DNA of 64,000 nt from Amycolatopsis sp. QT-25 (lineage in GTDB: Bacteria; Actinomycetota; Actinomycetes; Mycobacteriales; Pseudonocardiaceae). Positions 52,811-61,578 of the stretch are shown in pieces. Location: positions 7,626,001-7,690,000 of the forward strand of contig NZ_CP120210.1 of NCBI RefSeq assembly GCF_029369745.1, read 5' to 3'. The notes below the pieces were generated by a model. It worked only from the letters and a program-made list of their open reading frames with translations. It had not been told where the DNA came from and did not search any database. The position numbers and the translations under genes are program-made. How positions within the stretch are numbered: position 1 is the first letter of the stretch; each line of letters starts with the position of its first letter.

Positions 52811-53565
52811 GGCAGCGGCACCTTTCCGGCGTTCAGCGGTTCCGGTTCGCCGCCGTCGTCGTCGACCCGGATCTTCTTGCCGGTGCGCAGCTTCTTGTCG
52901 ATGTAGTTCACCAGATGCGTCAGCGGCACGGTGATCACCAGGTACACCACGCCCGCCGCGACCAGCGGCGACAGATTCCCGGTGTTCGCCGCGAGGTCCT
53001 GCCCGATGCGGAACAGGTCGCGCTGCTCGGCGAGGAAGCCGAGGAAGTACACCAGGCTGGAGTCCTTGACCAGCGCGATGAACTGGTTCACCAGCGCGGG
53101 CAGCACCCGCCGCACGCCCTGCGGGATGACGACGAGCGTCATCGCCTTGGTGTGACTCATGCCCAGCGCGCGGCTGGCCTCCATCTGGCCCTTTTCGACA
53201 CTCTGGATACCGGCGCGGAAGATCTCGCCGATGTACGCGGCGGCGATCAGGCTCAGCGCCAGAATGCCCAGCGGGTACGGGTTCCGGGACAGGGACGGGA
53301 TGAGGATCCCGCCGCCCTGCCCGATCACCAGGATGGTCAGGATCGCGGGCAGACCGCGGAAGACGTCGGTGTACACCCGGGCCGGCCAGCGCAGCCACGC
53401 CTTGCCGGACAGGCCCATCGTGGCCAGCAGCATGCCGAGCACCGTGCCGATCAGCGCCGAGAACACCGACAGGATCAGCGTGTTCAGCAGACCGGTCCCG
53501 AGGAGGTCCGGGAAGACCTCCCAGATGTACTCCCAGTTCAGGAAGGTGTTGAGGAAGTCGTCCAC
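52807..53565 (-). CDS. Polar amino acid ABC transporter permease
   Basis: A 252-residue permease of the HisM/GlnP type with about five membrane helices and the EAA loop EASRALGMSHTKAMTLVVIP. Only one permease is encoded, so a homodimer is likely. It begins one base after the stop of the first upstream binding-protein gene and ends in a hydrophilic tail (VDDDGGEPEPLNAGKVPLP). Confidence 0.93.
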   Translation of the reverse strand: MDDFLNTFLNWEYIWEVFPDLLGTGLLNTLILSVFSALIGTVLGMLLATMGLSGKAWLRWPARVYTDVFRGLPAILTILVIGQGGGILIPSLSRNPYPLGILALSLIAAAYIGEIFRAGIQSVEKGQMEASRALGMSHTKAMTLVVIPQGVRRVLPALVNQFIALVKDSSLVYFLGFLAEQRDLFRIGQDLAANTGNLSPLVAAGVVYLVITVPLTHLVNYIDKKLRTGKKIRVDDDGGEPEPLNAGKVPLP

Positions 53566-54348
53566 TTACTTCTGCCCGGCCTTGAACTCCGCGGGCACCG
53601 GCGCGTTCGGTTCGAACCGCTGGTGCACCTTTTCCCAGGTCCCGTCGGCGATGACCGCCTTGAGCCCGGCGTTGATCTTGCCGGCCAGCTCGGTGTTGCC
53701 CTTCTTGACCGCGAAACCGTGCGGGATCGTCGTGGTGATCGCCTTGACCACCTTGAGTTTCGCGTCCGGGTTCTTCGCGGCGTAGTCCTCGGCGGTCGCC
53801 TGGTCGAAGATGGCGCCGTCGATCGCGCCCGACTTGAGCGCGGCGAGCGTCGCGGCGTCCTGCGGGAACTTCACGGCCTGCGCGGTGGGCGCGTTGGCGG
53901 CCAGCCAGCTGTCCGAGACCGTGCCCTGCACGACACCGATCCGCTTGCCCGCCAGGGAGTTCTCGTCGGTGATGCCGGTGCCCTCGCGGGCCTCGATGCC
54001 GAGCGACTGGTAGTTGTACGGCGCCGAGAAGTCGACCGTCTTGCGGCGTTCGTCGGTCTGGGAGATCCCTGAGCTGCCGATGTCGAACTTGCCGTTGGCG
54101 ACCTGGCTCAGCAACGTCGAGAACTCGGTGGAGACGAACTCGAGTTTCAGGTTCTGGTGCGCGGCGATGGCTTTCAGCAACTCGTTGTCGAACCCGGTGA
54201 ACACGCCGTTTTCCTGGTAGGCGTTGGGTTTCGAATCGCTGAGCGTGCCGACGCGCAACGTGCCGGCAGTGTCGCTTTCACCGCCGCCGCACGCCGCCAG
54301 TACCGCCACGAGGGCGGCACCGACGACGGCGGCGAGTGACTTCTTCAT
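53566..54348 (-). CDS. Amino acid-type substrate-binding lipoprotein, copy 1 (next to permease)
   Basis: A 260-residue lipoprotein: signal peptide with lipobox VLAACGGG (Cys at about residue 20), then a bacterial SBP family 3 domain (GVFTGFDNELLKAIAAHQNL, FDIGSSGISQTDERRKTVDF, GAIDGAIFDQATAEDYAAKN). Start at the ATG 54348. Strongly similar to copy 2, less so to copy 3. Confidence 0.93.
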   Translation of the reverse strand: MKKSLAAVVGAALVAVLAACGGGESDTAGTLRVGTLSDSKPNAYQENGVFTGFDNELLKAIAAHQNLKLEFVSTEFSTLLSQVANGKFDIGSSGISQTDERRKTVDFSAPYNYQSLGIEAREGTGITDENSLAGKRIGVVQGTVSDSWLAANAPTAQAVKFPQDAATLAALKSGAIDGAIFDQATAEDYAAKNPDAKLKVVKAITTTIPHGFAVKKGNTELAGKINAGLKAVIADGTWEKVHQRFEPNAPVPAEFKAGQK

Positions 54349-54356
54349 CGTGATCC

Positions 54357-55172
54357 TCACGCCTTGAACTGGTCCGGGACCGGGGCCGTCGGCAAAAACT
54401 TCTCGTGCAGTTCGACCCAGGTGCCGTCGGCGATGACCTGCTTCAGGCCCTCGTCGATCTTGGTGAGCAGCTCCGCGTTGCCCTTCTTCACCGCGAAGCC
54501 GTGGGGCACGTCGGTGGTGAAGGACTTGACGACCTTGAGCTTCGCGTCGGCGCTCTCCTTGACGTTCGTCTCGGCGATCGCCTGGTCGAGGATGTAGGCG
54601 TCGACGGCCCCGCTCTTGAGCGCGGCCAGCGCCGGGGCGTAACCCGGGAAGCGCACGGCCTGCGCGTCGGGCACCGTCGAGGTGAGCCACTTGTCGCCGA
54701 CGGTCGCCTGGATGACCGCGACCCGCTTGCCGGACAGGCCCTTCTCCTCGGTGATCGGCGAGCCGTCCTTGGTCTGGATGCTCATCACTTCGAAGTTGTA
54801 AGCGCTGGAGAAGTCGACGTTCTTCTTGCGCTCGTCGGTCTGCGCGATGGCCGAGCTGCCGATGTCGAACTGGTTGTTCGCGACCTGGCCCAGCAGCGAG
54901 GAGAAGTCGGTCGACGCGAATTCGAGCTTCAGGTTCTGCTTGGCGGCGATGGCCTTCAGCAGTTCGTTGTCGAAGCCGGTGTAGTTGCCGTTCTCGACGT
55001 AGATGTTCGGCGGCGCGTCACTCAGTGTCCCGACGCGCAGCGTCTTCTCCGTGGCGGACTCGCCGCCGCCACAAGCGGCCAGCACGGCGACGAGACCCGC
55101 GGTCAGCGTGGCGAGCAGTGACTGCCTTGCAGGCCGCCCGCCGTTGTTACGAATCCTTGGTGTCGTCTTCAC
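54357..55172 (-). CDS. Amino acid-type substrate-binding lipoprotein, copy 2
   Basis: A 271-residue lipoprotein, GTG start at 55172, lipobox VLAACGGG, SBP family 3 domain with YTGFDNELLKAIAAKQNLKL and FDIGSSAIAQTDERKKNVDF. The two lines of sequence align almost throughout with copy 1, pointing to a local duplication. Spacing of 8 bases to copy 1 and 4 to copy 3: one operon. Confidence 0.93.
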   Translation of the reverse strand: MKTTPRIRNNGGRPARQSLLATLTAGLVAVLAACGGGESATEKTLRVGTLSDAPPNIYVENGNYTGFDNELLKAIAAKQNLKLEFASTDFSSLLGQVANNQFDIGSSAIAQTDERKKNVDFSSAYNFEVMSIQTKDGSPITEEKGLSGKRVAVIQATVGDKWLTSTVPDAQAVRFPGYAPALAALKSGAVDAYILDQAIAETNVKESADAKLKVVKSFTTDVPHGFAVKKGNAELLTKIDEGLKQVIADGTWVELHEKFLPTAPVPDQFKA

Positions 55173-55176
55173 GATT

Positions 55177-56004
55177 TCAGACCCCCGCGTTCTGCACGGG
55201 CAGGCCGGGGCCGCCCTGTTCGAGTTCCTTGGGCAGCGGCTCGGTCTTGAAGAACTGAGCGTGCAGGCGGGCGACGGTGCCGTCCGCCACGGCCTTCGCG
55301 AGGCCGTCGTTGAGCTTCTTCAGCAGTTCCTTGTTGTCCTTGCGGACGGCGAACGCGGACGGCGTGTCCTTGGTCTCGACGGTGTAGCCGAACTCCAGCG
55401 GCACGTCCGGGTTCTGGTCGATGTACTTCTGCCCGATGTCCTTCGGCACCACCCAGCCGTCGAGGCTGCCTGCCTTGAGCTGCGCGAAACCGGCGTTGTA
55501 GTCCGGGAAGCGGACGACGTTGGCACCCGGGACCTTGCCGCTCGCGAAGTCGTCCTGCACCGACGCCTGCACGACGCCGAGCCGTTTGCCGGTGAAGGCG
55601 CCGACGTCCTTGAGGGCCGCGCCCTTCTTGGTGAGGATCGTGGTGAAGCCGGTGCTGTAGCCGTTGCTGAACGCGACGGTCTTCTTGCGGGCCTCGGTGG
55701 TGGAGATCGTGGAGCTGCCGATGTCGAACTTGTTGGTGGCGACGGCGGCGAGCAGGCCGGCGAACTCGGTGCCGACGAACTCGACCTCGAAGCCCTCGCG
55801 CTTCGCGATGTCGCGCAGCAGCTCGTTGTCGTAGCCGGTGAAGGTGCCGTTCTCCAGGTAGATGGACGGCGGCGCGTCGGTCAGGGTGCCGACCCGCAGC
55901 TTCTGGGCGCTCGCGCCCGCGTCACCGGAGCCGCAGGCGGCGAGGGCGAGGGTGACCGCTCCGGCCGTGACGACGGCAACGAACTTCGACAGCGTGGATC
56001 TCAT
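55177..56004 (-). CDS. Amino acid-type substrate-binding lipoprotein, copy 3 (first gene of the operon)
   Basis: A 275-residue lipoprotein with lipobox ALAACGSG and an SBP family 3 domain (TGYDNELLRDIAKREGFEV, FDIGSSTISTTEARKKTVAF). It diverges more from copies 1 and 2 and ends in a Gly/Pro-rich tail. GGAAGAAGCG precedes the ATG. First gene of the transport operon, with a plausible promoter about 90 bases upstream. Confidence 0.93.
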   Translation of the reverse strand: MRSTLSKFVAVVTAGAVTLALAACGSGDAGASAQKLRVGTLTDAPPSIYLENGTFTGYDNELLRDIAKREGFEVEFVGTEFAGLLAAVATNKFDIGSSTISTTEARKKTVAFSNGYSTGFTTILTKKGAALKDVGAFTGKRLGVVQASVQDDFASGKVPGANVVRFPDYNAGFAQLKAGSLDGWVVPKDIGQKYIDQNPDVPLEFGYTVETKDTPSAFAVRKDNKELLKKLNDGLAKAVADGTVARLHAQFFKTEPLPKELEQGGPGLPVQNAGV

Positions 56005-56094
56005 CGCTTCTTCCGTGGGTTTCGGCGCGCAAGGCGCGATACAAACACGCCAAGCCGCCTCATGGGACGCCTGGCGCTCCAGGTTCAGCGATCG

Positions 56095-56122
56095 AGATTA
56101 GGCATTTCGCCCGATCGAGTAA
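56095..56122 (-). promoter_or_regulatory. Candidate promoter of the binding-protein operon
   Basis: Minus-strand TTACTC (56117-56122) and TAATCT (56095-56100) are 16 bases apart, in an AT-richer stretch about 90 bases before the first gene. Confidence 0.35.
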
Positions 56123-56295
56123 CTCCGTCTCAGTATTTGATATCGCGCGACCGGGATCACGCTGCCAGGTCGCGCGCCGACGAATTCCCAGCTCACGACG
56201 CCGGAGGCGGCGCTCCCATCGCCCTCCGGGGCGTGGTGGCCACGACGCGTGACTGCGAGGGAGCAGGGGACCTTGGTCACCGGAGACCTTGGTCA

Positions 56296-56343
56296 CTTGC
56301 GGTGGTTGCGCGCGCAACCACCGCAAGCAGGTGCCGAATTGCG
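56296..56343. repeat. Palindromic intergenic repeat, family 2, rearranged copy
   Basis: A perfect 15-bp stem CTTGCGGTGGTTGCG (56296-56310) with its complement at 56313-56327, followed by AGGTGCCGAATTGCG to 56343, which is the right arm of the copy at 40623. The matching left arm is missing. Confidence 0.65.
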
Positions 56344-56374
56344 TGGGCTCGGGGGGATCAGGGGGAACAGCGGG

Positions 56375-57805
56375 TCAGAGGATCGGGGCCGGCGAGTAGT
56401 TCACCGACTCCGGGAAACGCTCCAGGATGCCCTCGACGCGCGACGCGATCGCGGCCACCTGACGGGGCGCCACACCGGTGAACGAGATCCGGTCGGTGAG
56501 GAGTTTGTCCAGCTCACCCCGGTCGAGCGGGATGCGGTCGTCGGCGGCGAGCCGGTCGAGGAGGTCGTTCTCCGCCAACCCCCGCTCCCGCATCGCGAGG
56601 GCGACGCCGACGGCGTTCTCCTTGATCGCCTCGTGCGCGGTCTCACGGCCGACGCCCGCGCGCACCGAGGCCATGAGCACCTTGGTGGTCGCGAGGAACG
56701 GCAGATAACGATCCAGCTCGCGCGAAATGACCGCCGGGAAGGCGCCGAACTCGGCCAGCACCGTGAGGAAGGTCTCCAGCAAACCGTCGAGCGCGAAGAA
56801 CGCGTCGGGCAGCGCGACCCGGCGGACGACGGAGTCGGACACGTCGCCTTCGTTCCACTGGTCGCCGGCGAGCTCGCCGATCATCGACAGGTAGCCGCGC
56901 AGCACCACGGCGAGCCCGTTGACCCGCTCGCACGACCGCGTGTTCATCTTGTGCGGCATGGCCGACGAGCCGACCTGGCCCGGTTTGAAACCCTCGGTGA
57001 CCAGTTCGTGGCCCGCCATCAGGCGGATCGTCTTCGCCAGGCTCGACGGCGCCGCGGCGAGCTGGACCACGGTGGACAGCACGTCGAAGTCGAGCGAACG
57101 CGGGTACACCTGACCGACGCTGGTGAACACGTTTTCGAAGCCGAGGTGGGCCGCGACCCGCGACTCCAGATCGTCCAAAGTGGACTCGTCGCCGAGCAGG
57201 TCGAGCATGTCCTGCGCGGTGCCGACCGGGCCCTTGATGCCGCGCAGCGGGTATCGCTCGATCAGGTTCTCGAGCCGGTCGAACGCGACGATCAGTTCGT
57301 CGGCGGCGGTGGCGAACCGCTTGCCAAGGGTCGTCGCCTGCGCGGCGACGTTGTGCGAACGGCCCGCCATCACCGTGTCGGAGTGTTCGACCGCGATCGC
57401 GGCGAGCCTGGCGAGCACCGCGCCGACGCGCGAGCGGACCAGCTCGAGCGAGCGCCGCACCTGCAACTGCTCGACGTTCTCGGTGAGGTCACGCGACGTC
57501 ATGCCCTTGTGGACGTGCTCGTGCCCGGCGAGCGCGTTGAACTCCTCGATGCGGGCCTTCACGTCGTGCCGGGTGACCCGCTCGCGCGCGGCGATCGAGT
57601 CGAGGTCGACCTGCGCCAGCACGCGTTCGTAATCGGCGACGACACCGTCCGGCACCTCGACGCCGAGATCGGCCTGCGCGCGGAGCACGGCGAGCCAGAG
57701 CTCGCGCTCCAGCACGACCTTGCGTTCCGGGGACCACAGTTCGACCAGCTCAGGCGAGGCGTAGCGGCCGGCGAGCACGTTGGGGATGCGGGGCTTGTCC
57801 GTCAC
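56375..57805 (-). CDS. purB: Adenylosuccinate lyase PurB
   Basis: A 476-residue fumarase-superfamily lyase that acts twice in purine synthesis (SAICAR to AICAR, adenylosuccinate to AMP). The signature GSSAMPHKMN is intact, as are HEHVHKGMTSRDLTENV and GRSHNVAAQATTLGKR. GTG start at 57805 (MTDKPRIPNVLAGRYAS), leaderless. Confidence 0.96.
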   Translation of the reverse strand: MTDKPRIPNVLAGRYASPELVELWSPERKVVLERELWLAVLRAQADLGVEVPDGVVADYERVLAQVDLDSIAARERVTRHDVKARIEEFNALAGHEHVHKGMTSRDLTENVEQLQVRRSLELVRSRVGAVLARLAAIAVEHSDTVMAGRSHNVAAQATTLGKRFATAADELIVAFDRLENLIERYPLRGIKGPVGTAQDMLDLLGDESTLDDLESRVAAHLGFENVFTSVGQVYPRSLDFDVLSTVVQLAAAPSSLAKTIRLMAGHELVTEGFKPGQVGSSAMPHKMNTRSCERVNGLAVVLRGYLSMIGELAGDQWNEGDVSDSVVRRVALPDAFFALDGLLETFLTVLAEFGAFPAVISRELDRYLPFLATTKVLMASVRAGVGRETAHEAIKENAVGVALAMRERGLAENDLLDRLAADDRIPLDRGELDKLLTDRISFTGVAPRQVAAIASRVEGILERFPESVNYSPAPIL

Positions 57806-57811
57806 GCGGCC

Positions 57812-57817
57812 AGACTA
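57812..57817 (-). promoter_or_regulatory. -10 element (leaderless) of purB
   Basis: Minus-strand TAGTCT, 6 bases, then the purB GTG at 57805. Confidence 0.5.
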
Positions 57818-57822
57818 ACCTC

Positions 57823-57901
57823 CCGCACTCAATCACCTACTTGCGCCACGAAACGCGTCACGACGCCTTACCCCGACCGCAAGTAGGTGATTGATTGCGG
57901 G
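57823..57901. repeat. Palindromic intergenic repeat, family 2
   Basis: Left arm around CAATCACCTACTTGCG (ending 57845) and right arm CGCAAGTAGGTGATTGATTG (from 57878) pair with one small mismatch, loop of about 32 bases. Lies between the TetR gene stop and the purB promoter. Confidence 0.7.
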
Positions 57902-57903
57902 GG

Positions 57904-58497
57904 TCAGGTGAGGGCCGCTTGCAGCATCCGGGCGGCGGCGGCGCGCGGCTCCGGGTCGACCTCGATCAGCGCGTTGACCACGGCGCCGTCGACCAGGGCG
58001 ACCAGCCGCTCCAGTTCGACGCCGTCCACAGGGGTGCCGGAGCGCGCGAAGATCTCGTGGAGCAGCTCGTACAGCTGCGCGGACAGCGTCCGCATCAGGG
58101 GACGAAGGTACGGACGACGGCCTGTCCCGACGAGGCGTTCGTAGCGCAGAAGGACCGCTTCGGCGTCGGCCTCGCGATCCGGGCGGAGCGGCCCGAGGAG
58201 CATGTCCAGCACCAGATCGACGGTGGCCTCGACACCGCGATCGCGGGTCGCCAGTTCCTCGAGACGGAGCCGCCCGGTCTCCAGTTCCAGGTTCGAGTGA
58301 TGTTCCACGGCGGCGGTGACGAGTTCTTCGAGCGAGTCGAAGTAGTACGTCGTCGAGGCCAGCGGCAGCCCGGCGCGTTCGGCGACCGCACGATGCCGCA
58401 CGGCGTCGAAGCCGCCCTCGGCCAGCAACGACGCGGCGGCCTCGATGAGCTCGGCACGGCGTCGCTCACCCTTCGGCGTGGTCGCTGCGGCGGTCAT
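57904..58497 (-). CDS. TetR family transcriptional regulator
   Basis: A 197-residue repressor. The N-terminal helix-turn-helix reads RRAELIEAAASLLAEGGFDA then HRAVAERAGLPLASTTYYFD. The ligand-binding part is helical with no clear specificity. Stands alone on its transcript, 24 bases downstream of the anti-sigma-like gene; the target is unknown. Confidence 0.9.
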   Translation of the reverse strand: MTAAATTPKGERRRAELIEAAASLLAEGGFDAVRHRAVAERAGLPLASTTYYFDSLEELVTAAVEHHSNLELETGRLRLEELATRDRGVEATVDLVLDMLLGPLRPDREADAEAVLLRYERLVGTGRRPYLRPLMRTLSAQLYELLHEIFARSGTPVDGVELERLVALVDGAVVNALIEVDPEPRAAAARMLQAALT

Positions 58498-58521
58498 GGC
58501 GGGCTATTTTGCCAGGCCCGC

Positions 58522-59226
58522 TCAGTAGCGGCCGGCGAGCACACCGGCGAGCCGGTCGACCTCGGCCTCGGAGAAGACGGGTCTGCCCGAGCCGTCTCCG
58601 AGACTGACCACGACCACCAGCGAACCCTTGCCGGTGGTCCGCCGCGCGCTGGACGCACCGGTCGGCAGCGACGGAACGGCCGCGCCCGCGGGGAAGACCG
58701 CCGCGGAGACCGTGCCGCCGGGCACCTGGAACCCCGCGGACCTGGCTCCCGTCGTACAGATGTCGCCGGGCGTCGACTCCGCGACAGCCACGGGGACCGG
58801 GAGCTCGCCAGCGAGGGCGGTGGCGAGCTCCCGATCCACCTGGTCGCACCCGTAGGTGCCTTCGGCCGTCATCCGGCCGGTCCTCTCTGGCCCGTCGCCC
58901 CCCTGCTGAGGCGGCGGGTTCGAGAAGTTCGAGGCGTCCTCGCTGTCGAGAGGACGTGCGGACGCGGCCCCGGGTTGCCCCGCGGTCGCGGCTTCCTGCT
59001 CGGAGCTGGCCCCACTCCCCAGCTGGAGGTCGGTTCCGCCGAGCACGCCGAACATGCCCGCTCCGGCCAAGACCAAAACCACCGCACCACAGGCCACCGC
59101 GACACCGTTCCGGCGTCGAGCGGTGGCGCGTTTCGAGGCACGGACGACGTCGGCGGTGTCGAAGGTCGACGACGGCGCGTCGCCGGGGGCGTCACGGAAC
59201 AACGCCTTCAGGTCATTCTCGTCCAT
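58522..59226 (-). CDS. Membrane-anchored anti-sigma-like protein (hypothetical)
   Basis: A 234-residue protein: cytoplasmic part of about 40 residues (MDENDLKALFRDAPGDAPSS), one membrane helix (VAVACGAVVLVLAGAGMFGV), then a Ser/Pro/Gly-rich extracytoplasmic linker and a folded domain with Cys pair (TYGCDQVDREL, PGDICTTGA). Its start overlaps the sigma factor gene by 14 bases, the usual anti-sigma position. No zinc-binding anti-sigma motif is present, so the role is inferred from context. Confidence 0.75.
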   Translation of the reverse strand: MDENDLKALFRDAPGDAPSSTFDTADVVRASKRATARRRNGVAVACGAVVLVLAGAGMFGVLGGTDLQLGSGASSEQEAATAGQPGAASARPLDSEDASNFSNPPPQQGGDGPERTGRMTAEGTYGCDQVDRELATALAGELPVPVAVAESTPGDICTTGARSAGFQVPGGTVSAAVFPAGAAVPSLPTGASSARRTTGKGSLVVVVSLGDGSGRPVFSEAEVDRLAGVLAGRY

Positions 59227-59731
59227 CCCGTGCCACCTCCTCCTTCTCCATGACCTGCCTGAGGTTCGCCAAGCCTCGTGCGGTCTGACTCTTCACGTTT
59301 CCCTCGCTGCACCCGAGGGCCTTCGCCGCCGCGCCGACGTCGAGCCCTTCGAAGAACCGCAGCACCAGCACGGCCCGCTGCTTCGGAGGCACTTCGCGCA
59401 ACGCGGCCAGCAGGTCTTCCCTGGTGACGACCTGTTCGCCGAGGTCGAAGCCGTCCTGCGGCGGCTCGGGCAGCTCTTCGGTCTGCCACTCCCGCCGCCA
59501 CGGCCGCCTCGACTCGTCGATGGCCGCCCGGACCAGCGTTTTCCGCACGTAGGCGTCGGTCGCCGCCCGTTCTCTGATCTTCTTCCACCTCCGGTGCAGC
59601 GCGACGAACGCCGTCTGCGCGAGATCGTCCGCGCGATGCCAGTCACCGCAAAGCATGTACGCGGTCCTGCGCACGGAGTCCCGCTTCGCGGCGAAGTACT
59701 CCGCGAACTCTTGTTCGTCGCGCTGATTCAC
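59213..59731 (-). CDS. SigE-family ECF RNA polymerase sigma factor
   Basis: A 172-residue ECF sigma factor of the actinobacterial SigE family. Region 2 holds RTAYMLCGDWHRADDLAQTAF and FVALHRRWKKI; region 4 holds VPPKQRAVLVLRFFEGLDVG and ALGCSEGNVKSQTARGLANL. GTG start at 59731. Overlaps the anti-sigma-like gene, which may control it. Confidence 0.92.
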   Translation of the reverse strand: MNQRDEQEFAEYFAAKRDSVRRTAYMLCGDWHRADDLAQTAFVALHRRWKKIRERAATDAYVRKTLVRAAIDESRRPWRREWQTEELPEPPQDGFDLGEQVVTREDLLAALREVPPKQRAVLVLRFFEGLDVGAAAKALGCSEGNVKSQTARGLANLRQVMEKEEVARDGRE

Positions 59732-59865
59732 GCGGGTTTTGTCTCCGCTCTTGCCTCGTCGGTGGGTAGGACGGAACCGGGGGCGTCCACGGTTGCATGA
59801 GCGGGCGCGGGTGACCAGCCGGGAGGAGATTCACGGCGGGCGCGACGATGTGATGTGATCGTACC

Positions 59866-60900
59866 GTGACCTCGCGCTCCCTCCCGTTGATCGATTTCCG
59901 CTCCGACACCGTGACCCGGCCGGACGACGTCATGCGCCAGGCGATGGCGGATGCCGAGGTCGGCGACAACGTCCTCGACGGCGACCCGACCATCGGCGCG
60001 CTGGAACAGCGCGCCGCGAACCTGCTCGGCATGCCCGCGGCGCTCTGGACGCCGAGCGGGACCATGGCGAACCTGATCGCGTTGAGCAGCCATCTCCAGC
60101 GCGGCGACCGGTTCCTCGCGCCGCGCGGCGCGCACGTGATCACCGACGAACTCGGTTCCGCCGCCTGGCTCGCGGGCGGCATGCCGGAGCCGCTGGAGCA
60201 CGACGGCGGGCCGGGGCGGCCGACGCCGGAAACGCTTTCGGCCGCGATCGGCAACCCGCGCGGGCCGTACTACGCGCTGCACACGCCGTTGCTGTGCCTG
60301 GAGAACACGCACAACTCCGCGGGTGGCGCCGTCACCCCGCCCGACGAGCACGCGCGGCTGGTCGCGGTGGCGAAAGAGGCCGGGCTGACCGTACACCTCG
60401 ACGGCGCCCGCCTCTGGCACGCGGCCGTCGCGCTGGAGGTCCCGCCCGCGGCGCTCACGGCCGGGGTCGACACCGTCTCCGCTTGCTTCTCGAAGGGGCT
60501 CGGCGCCCCTGTCGGCTCGGTGGTGGCGGGCAGCCCGGAGTTCGTCGAGAAGGCGCGGCGGATGCGTCAGATGCTCGGCGGCGGCATCCGTCAAGGCGGG
60601 GTGCTGGCCGCGGCCTGCATGGTCGCGCTGGACCGCGTCGGCGACCTGGCCGAGACCCACGAGAACGCGGCGCGGCTCGCGGCCGGGCTCGCCGAGCACG
60701 GCTGGGAGGTCAACATTCCCGAAACGAACATCGTGCAGGTCACCGCACCCGACCTCGAAGAACGGCTGGCGTGGCTAACCGGGCTCGGCGTCCGGACGCT
60801 GCCCAGTTCGGGCAGGATCCGCTTCGTGACACACCGGGACCTTTCGGCGGCCGACATCGAAGAGACCCTGCACCGCATCGAGACCGGGGGCCGAACGTGA
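59866..60900 (+). CDS. Threonine aldolase family PLP enzyme
   Basis: A 344-residue fold-type I PLP enzyme of the low-specificity L-threonine aldolase family (threonine to glycine and acetaldehyde). IDFRSDTVTRP opens the protein, LENTHNSAGGAV and LDGARLWHAAVAL follow, and the PLP lysine is K210 in CFSKGLGAPVGS. GTG start at 59866. Overlaps the HAD gene by 4 bases (GTGA). Confidence 0.92.
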   Translation: MTSRSLPLIDFRSDTVTRPDDVMRQAMADAEVGDNVLDGDPTIGALEQRAANLLGMPAALWTPSGTMANLIALSSHLQRGDRFLAPRGAHVITDELGSAAWLAGGMPEPLEHDGGPGRPTPETLSAAIGNPRGPYYALHTPLLCLENTHNSAGGAVTPPDEHARLVAVAKEAGLTVHLDGARLWHAAVALEVPPAALTAGVDTVSACFSKGLGAPVGSVVAGSPEFVEKARRMRQMLGGGIRQGGVLAAACMVALDRVGDLAETHENAARLAAGLAEHGWEVNIPETNIVQVTAPDLEERLAWLTGLGVRTLPSSGRIRFVTHRDLSAADIEETLHRIETGGRT

Positions 60901-61487
60901 ACTGGACCGTCTTCGATTACGGCGACGTCATCAGCGCGCACACCGACGCGCTGCCGACCCTGGCCAAGGCCTTCGACCGCGAAGTCGCCGAGTTCGAACC
61001 GCACTACTGGGCCGAACGGGTCCGATACGACTCCGGCGGCTCCGATCTCGAGTACTGGCAGAGCCTCGGCCGCGCCCTGGATTTCCCGGTCGACAAGGCG
61101 TTCGCCGACGAGCTGACCAGCATCGACGTCACCGGTTGGACGCACGTCGAACCGGACGTCCTCGATCTGCTCGAAGGGCTGCACGAAGCGGGCGCGGCAC
61201 TCGCGCTGCTTTCGAACGCTTCATCGACCTTCGGCCGCTGGGTGCGCGAGCAGGAGTGGGCGAACCTGTTCCGGGTGATGCTCTTCTCCGGTGACCTGGG
61301 CTGCATGAAGCCCGACGCGAAGATCTACCGGATCCTGCTCGCCGAACTCGGCGCCGAACCGGCCGACTGCCTGTTCTTCGACGATCGGCAGTCCAATGTG
61401 GACGGCGCACGGGCGGTGGGGATGAAGGCGGAACGCTGGGTCGGCGTGACCACGGCGAAATCCGCCTTCGGCTCTTCGGAGGAATAA
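60897..61487 (+). CDS. HAD family hydrolase
   Basis: A 196-residue HAD-fold protein (subfamily IA-like). The first motif reads FDYGDVIS, so the second Asp of the usual DxD is Gly at the position after Tyr; motif II is LLSNAS, motif III and IV are CMKPDAKIYR and LFFDDRQSNVDGA. Translationally coupled to the threonine aldolase. The changed motif I may lower or alter phosphatase activity. Substrate unknown. Confidence 0.83.
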   Translation: MNWTVFDYGDVISAHTDALPTLAKAFDREVAEFEPHYWAERVRYDSGGSDLEYWQSLGRALDFPVDKAFADELTSIDVTGWTHVEPDVLDLLEGLHEAGAALALLSNASSTFGRWVREQEWANLFRVMLFSGDLGCMKPDAKIYRILLAELGAEPADCLFFDDRQSNVDGARAVGMKAERWVGVTTAKSAFGSSEE

Positions 61488-61501
61488 TTCACCCTCGCCA
61501 C

Positions 61502-61531
61502 TCATCCGCTTACGCGCGGTGAAGCGGATGA
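61502..61531. terminator. Small hairpin after the HAD gene
   Basis: TCATCCGCTT (61502-61511) and AAGCGGATGA (61522-61531), 10-bp perfect arms. It may also act as an operator, since the methyltransferase starts 48 bases later. Confidence 0.45.
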
Positions 61532-61578
61532 CCTAAGCTGATTCGCGTCCCGAACCGAGATTCCCACGGTAGGTGCCC

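Larger units (their letters stand above)
56005..56374. other. 370-base gene-free region between purB and the transport operon
   Basis: Holds the probable promoter of the binding-protein operon (56095-56122) and a family-2 repeat next to the purB end (56296-56343). GC-rich folded sequence lies between (56165-56260), but I recognise no known riboswitch in it. Confidence 0.6.

Noticed and set aside
56005..56300. A SAM or other riboswitch ahead of the three binding-protein genes
   Set aside because: GC-rich foldable sequence is present but no conserved core of a known class was recognised; a covariance-model search would settle it.
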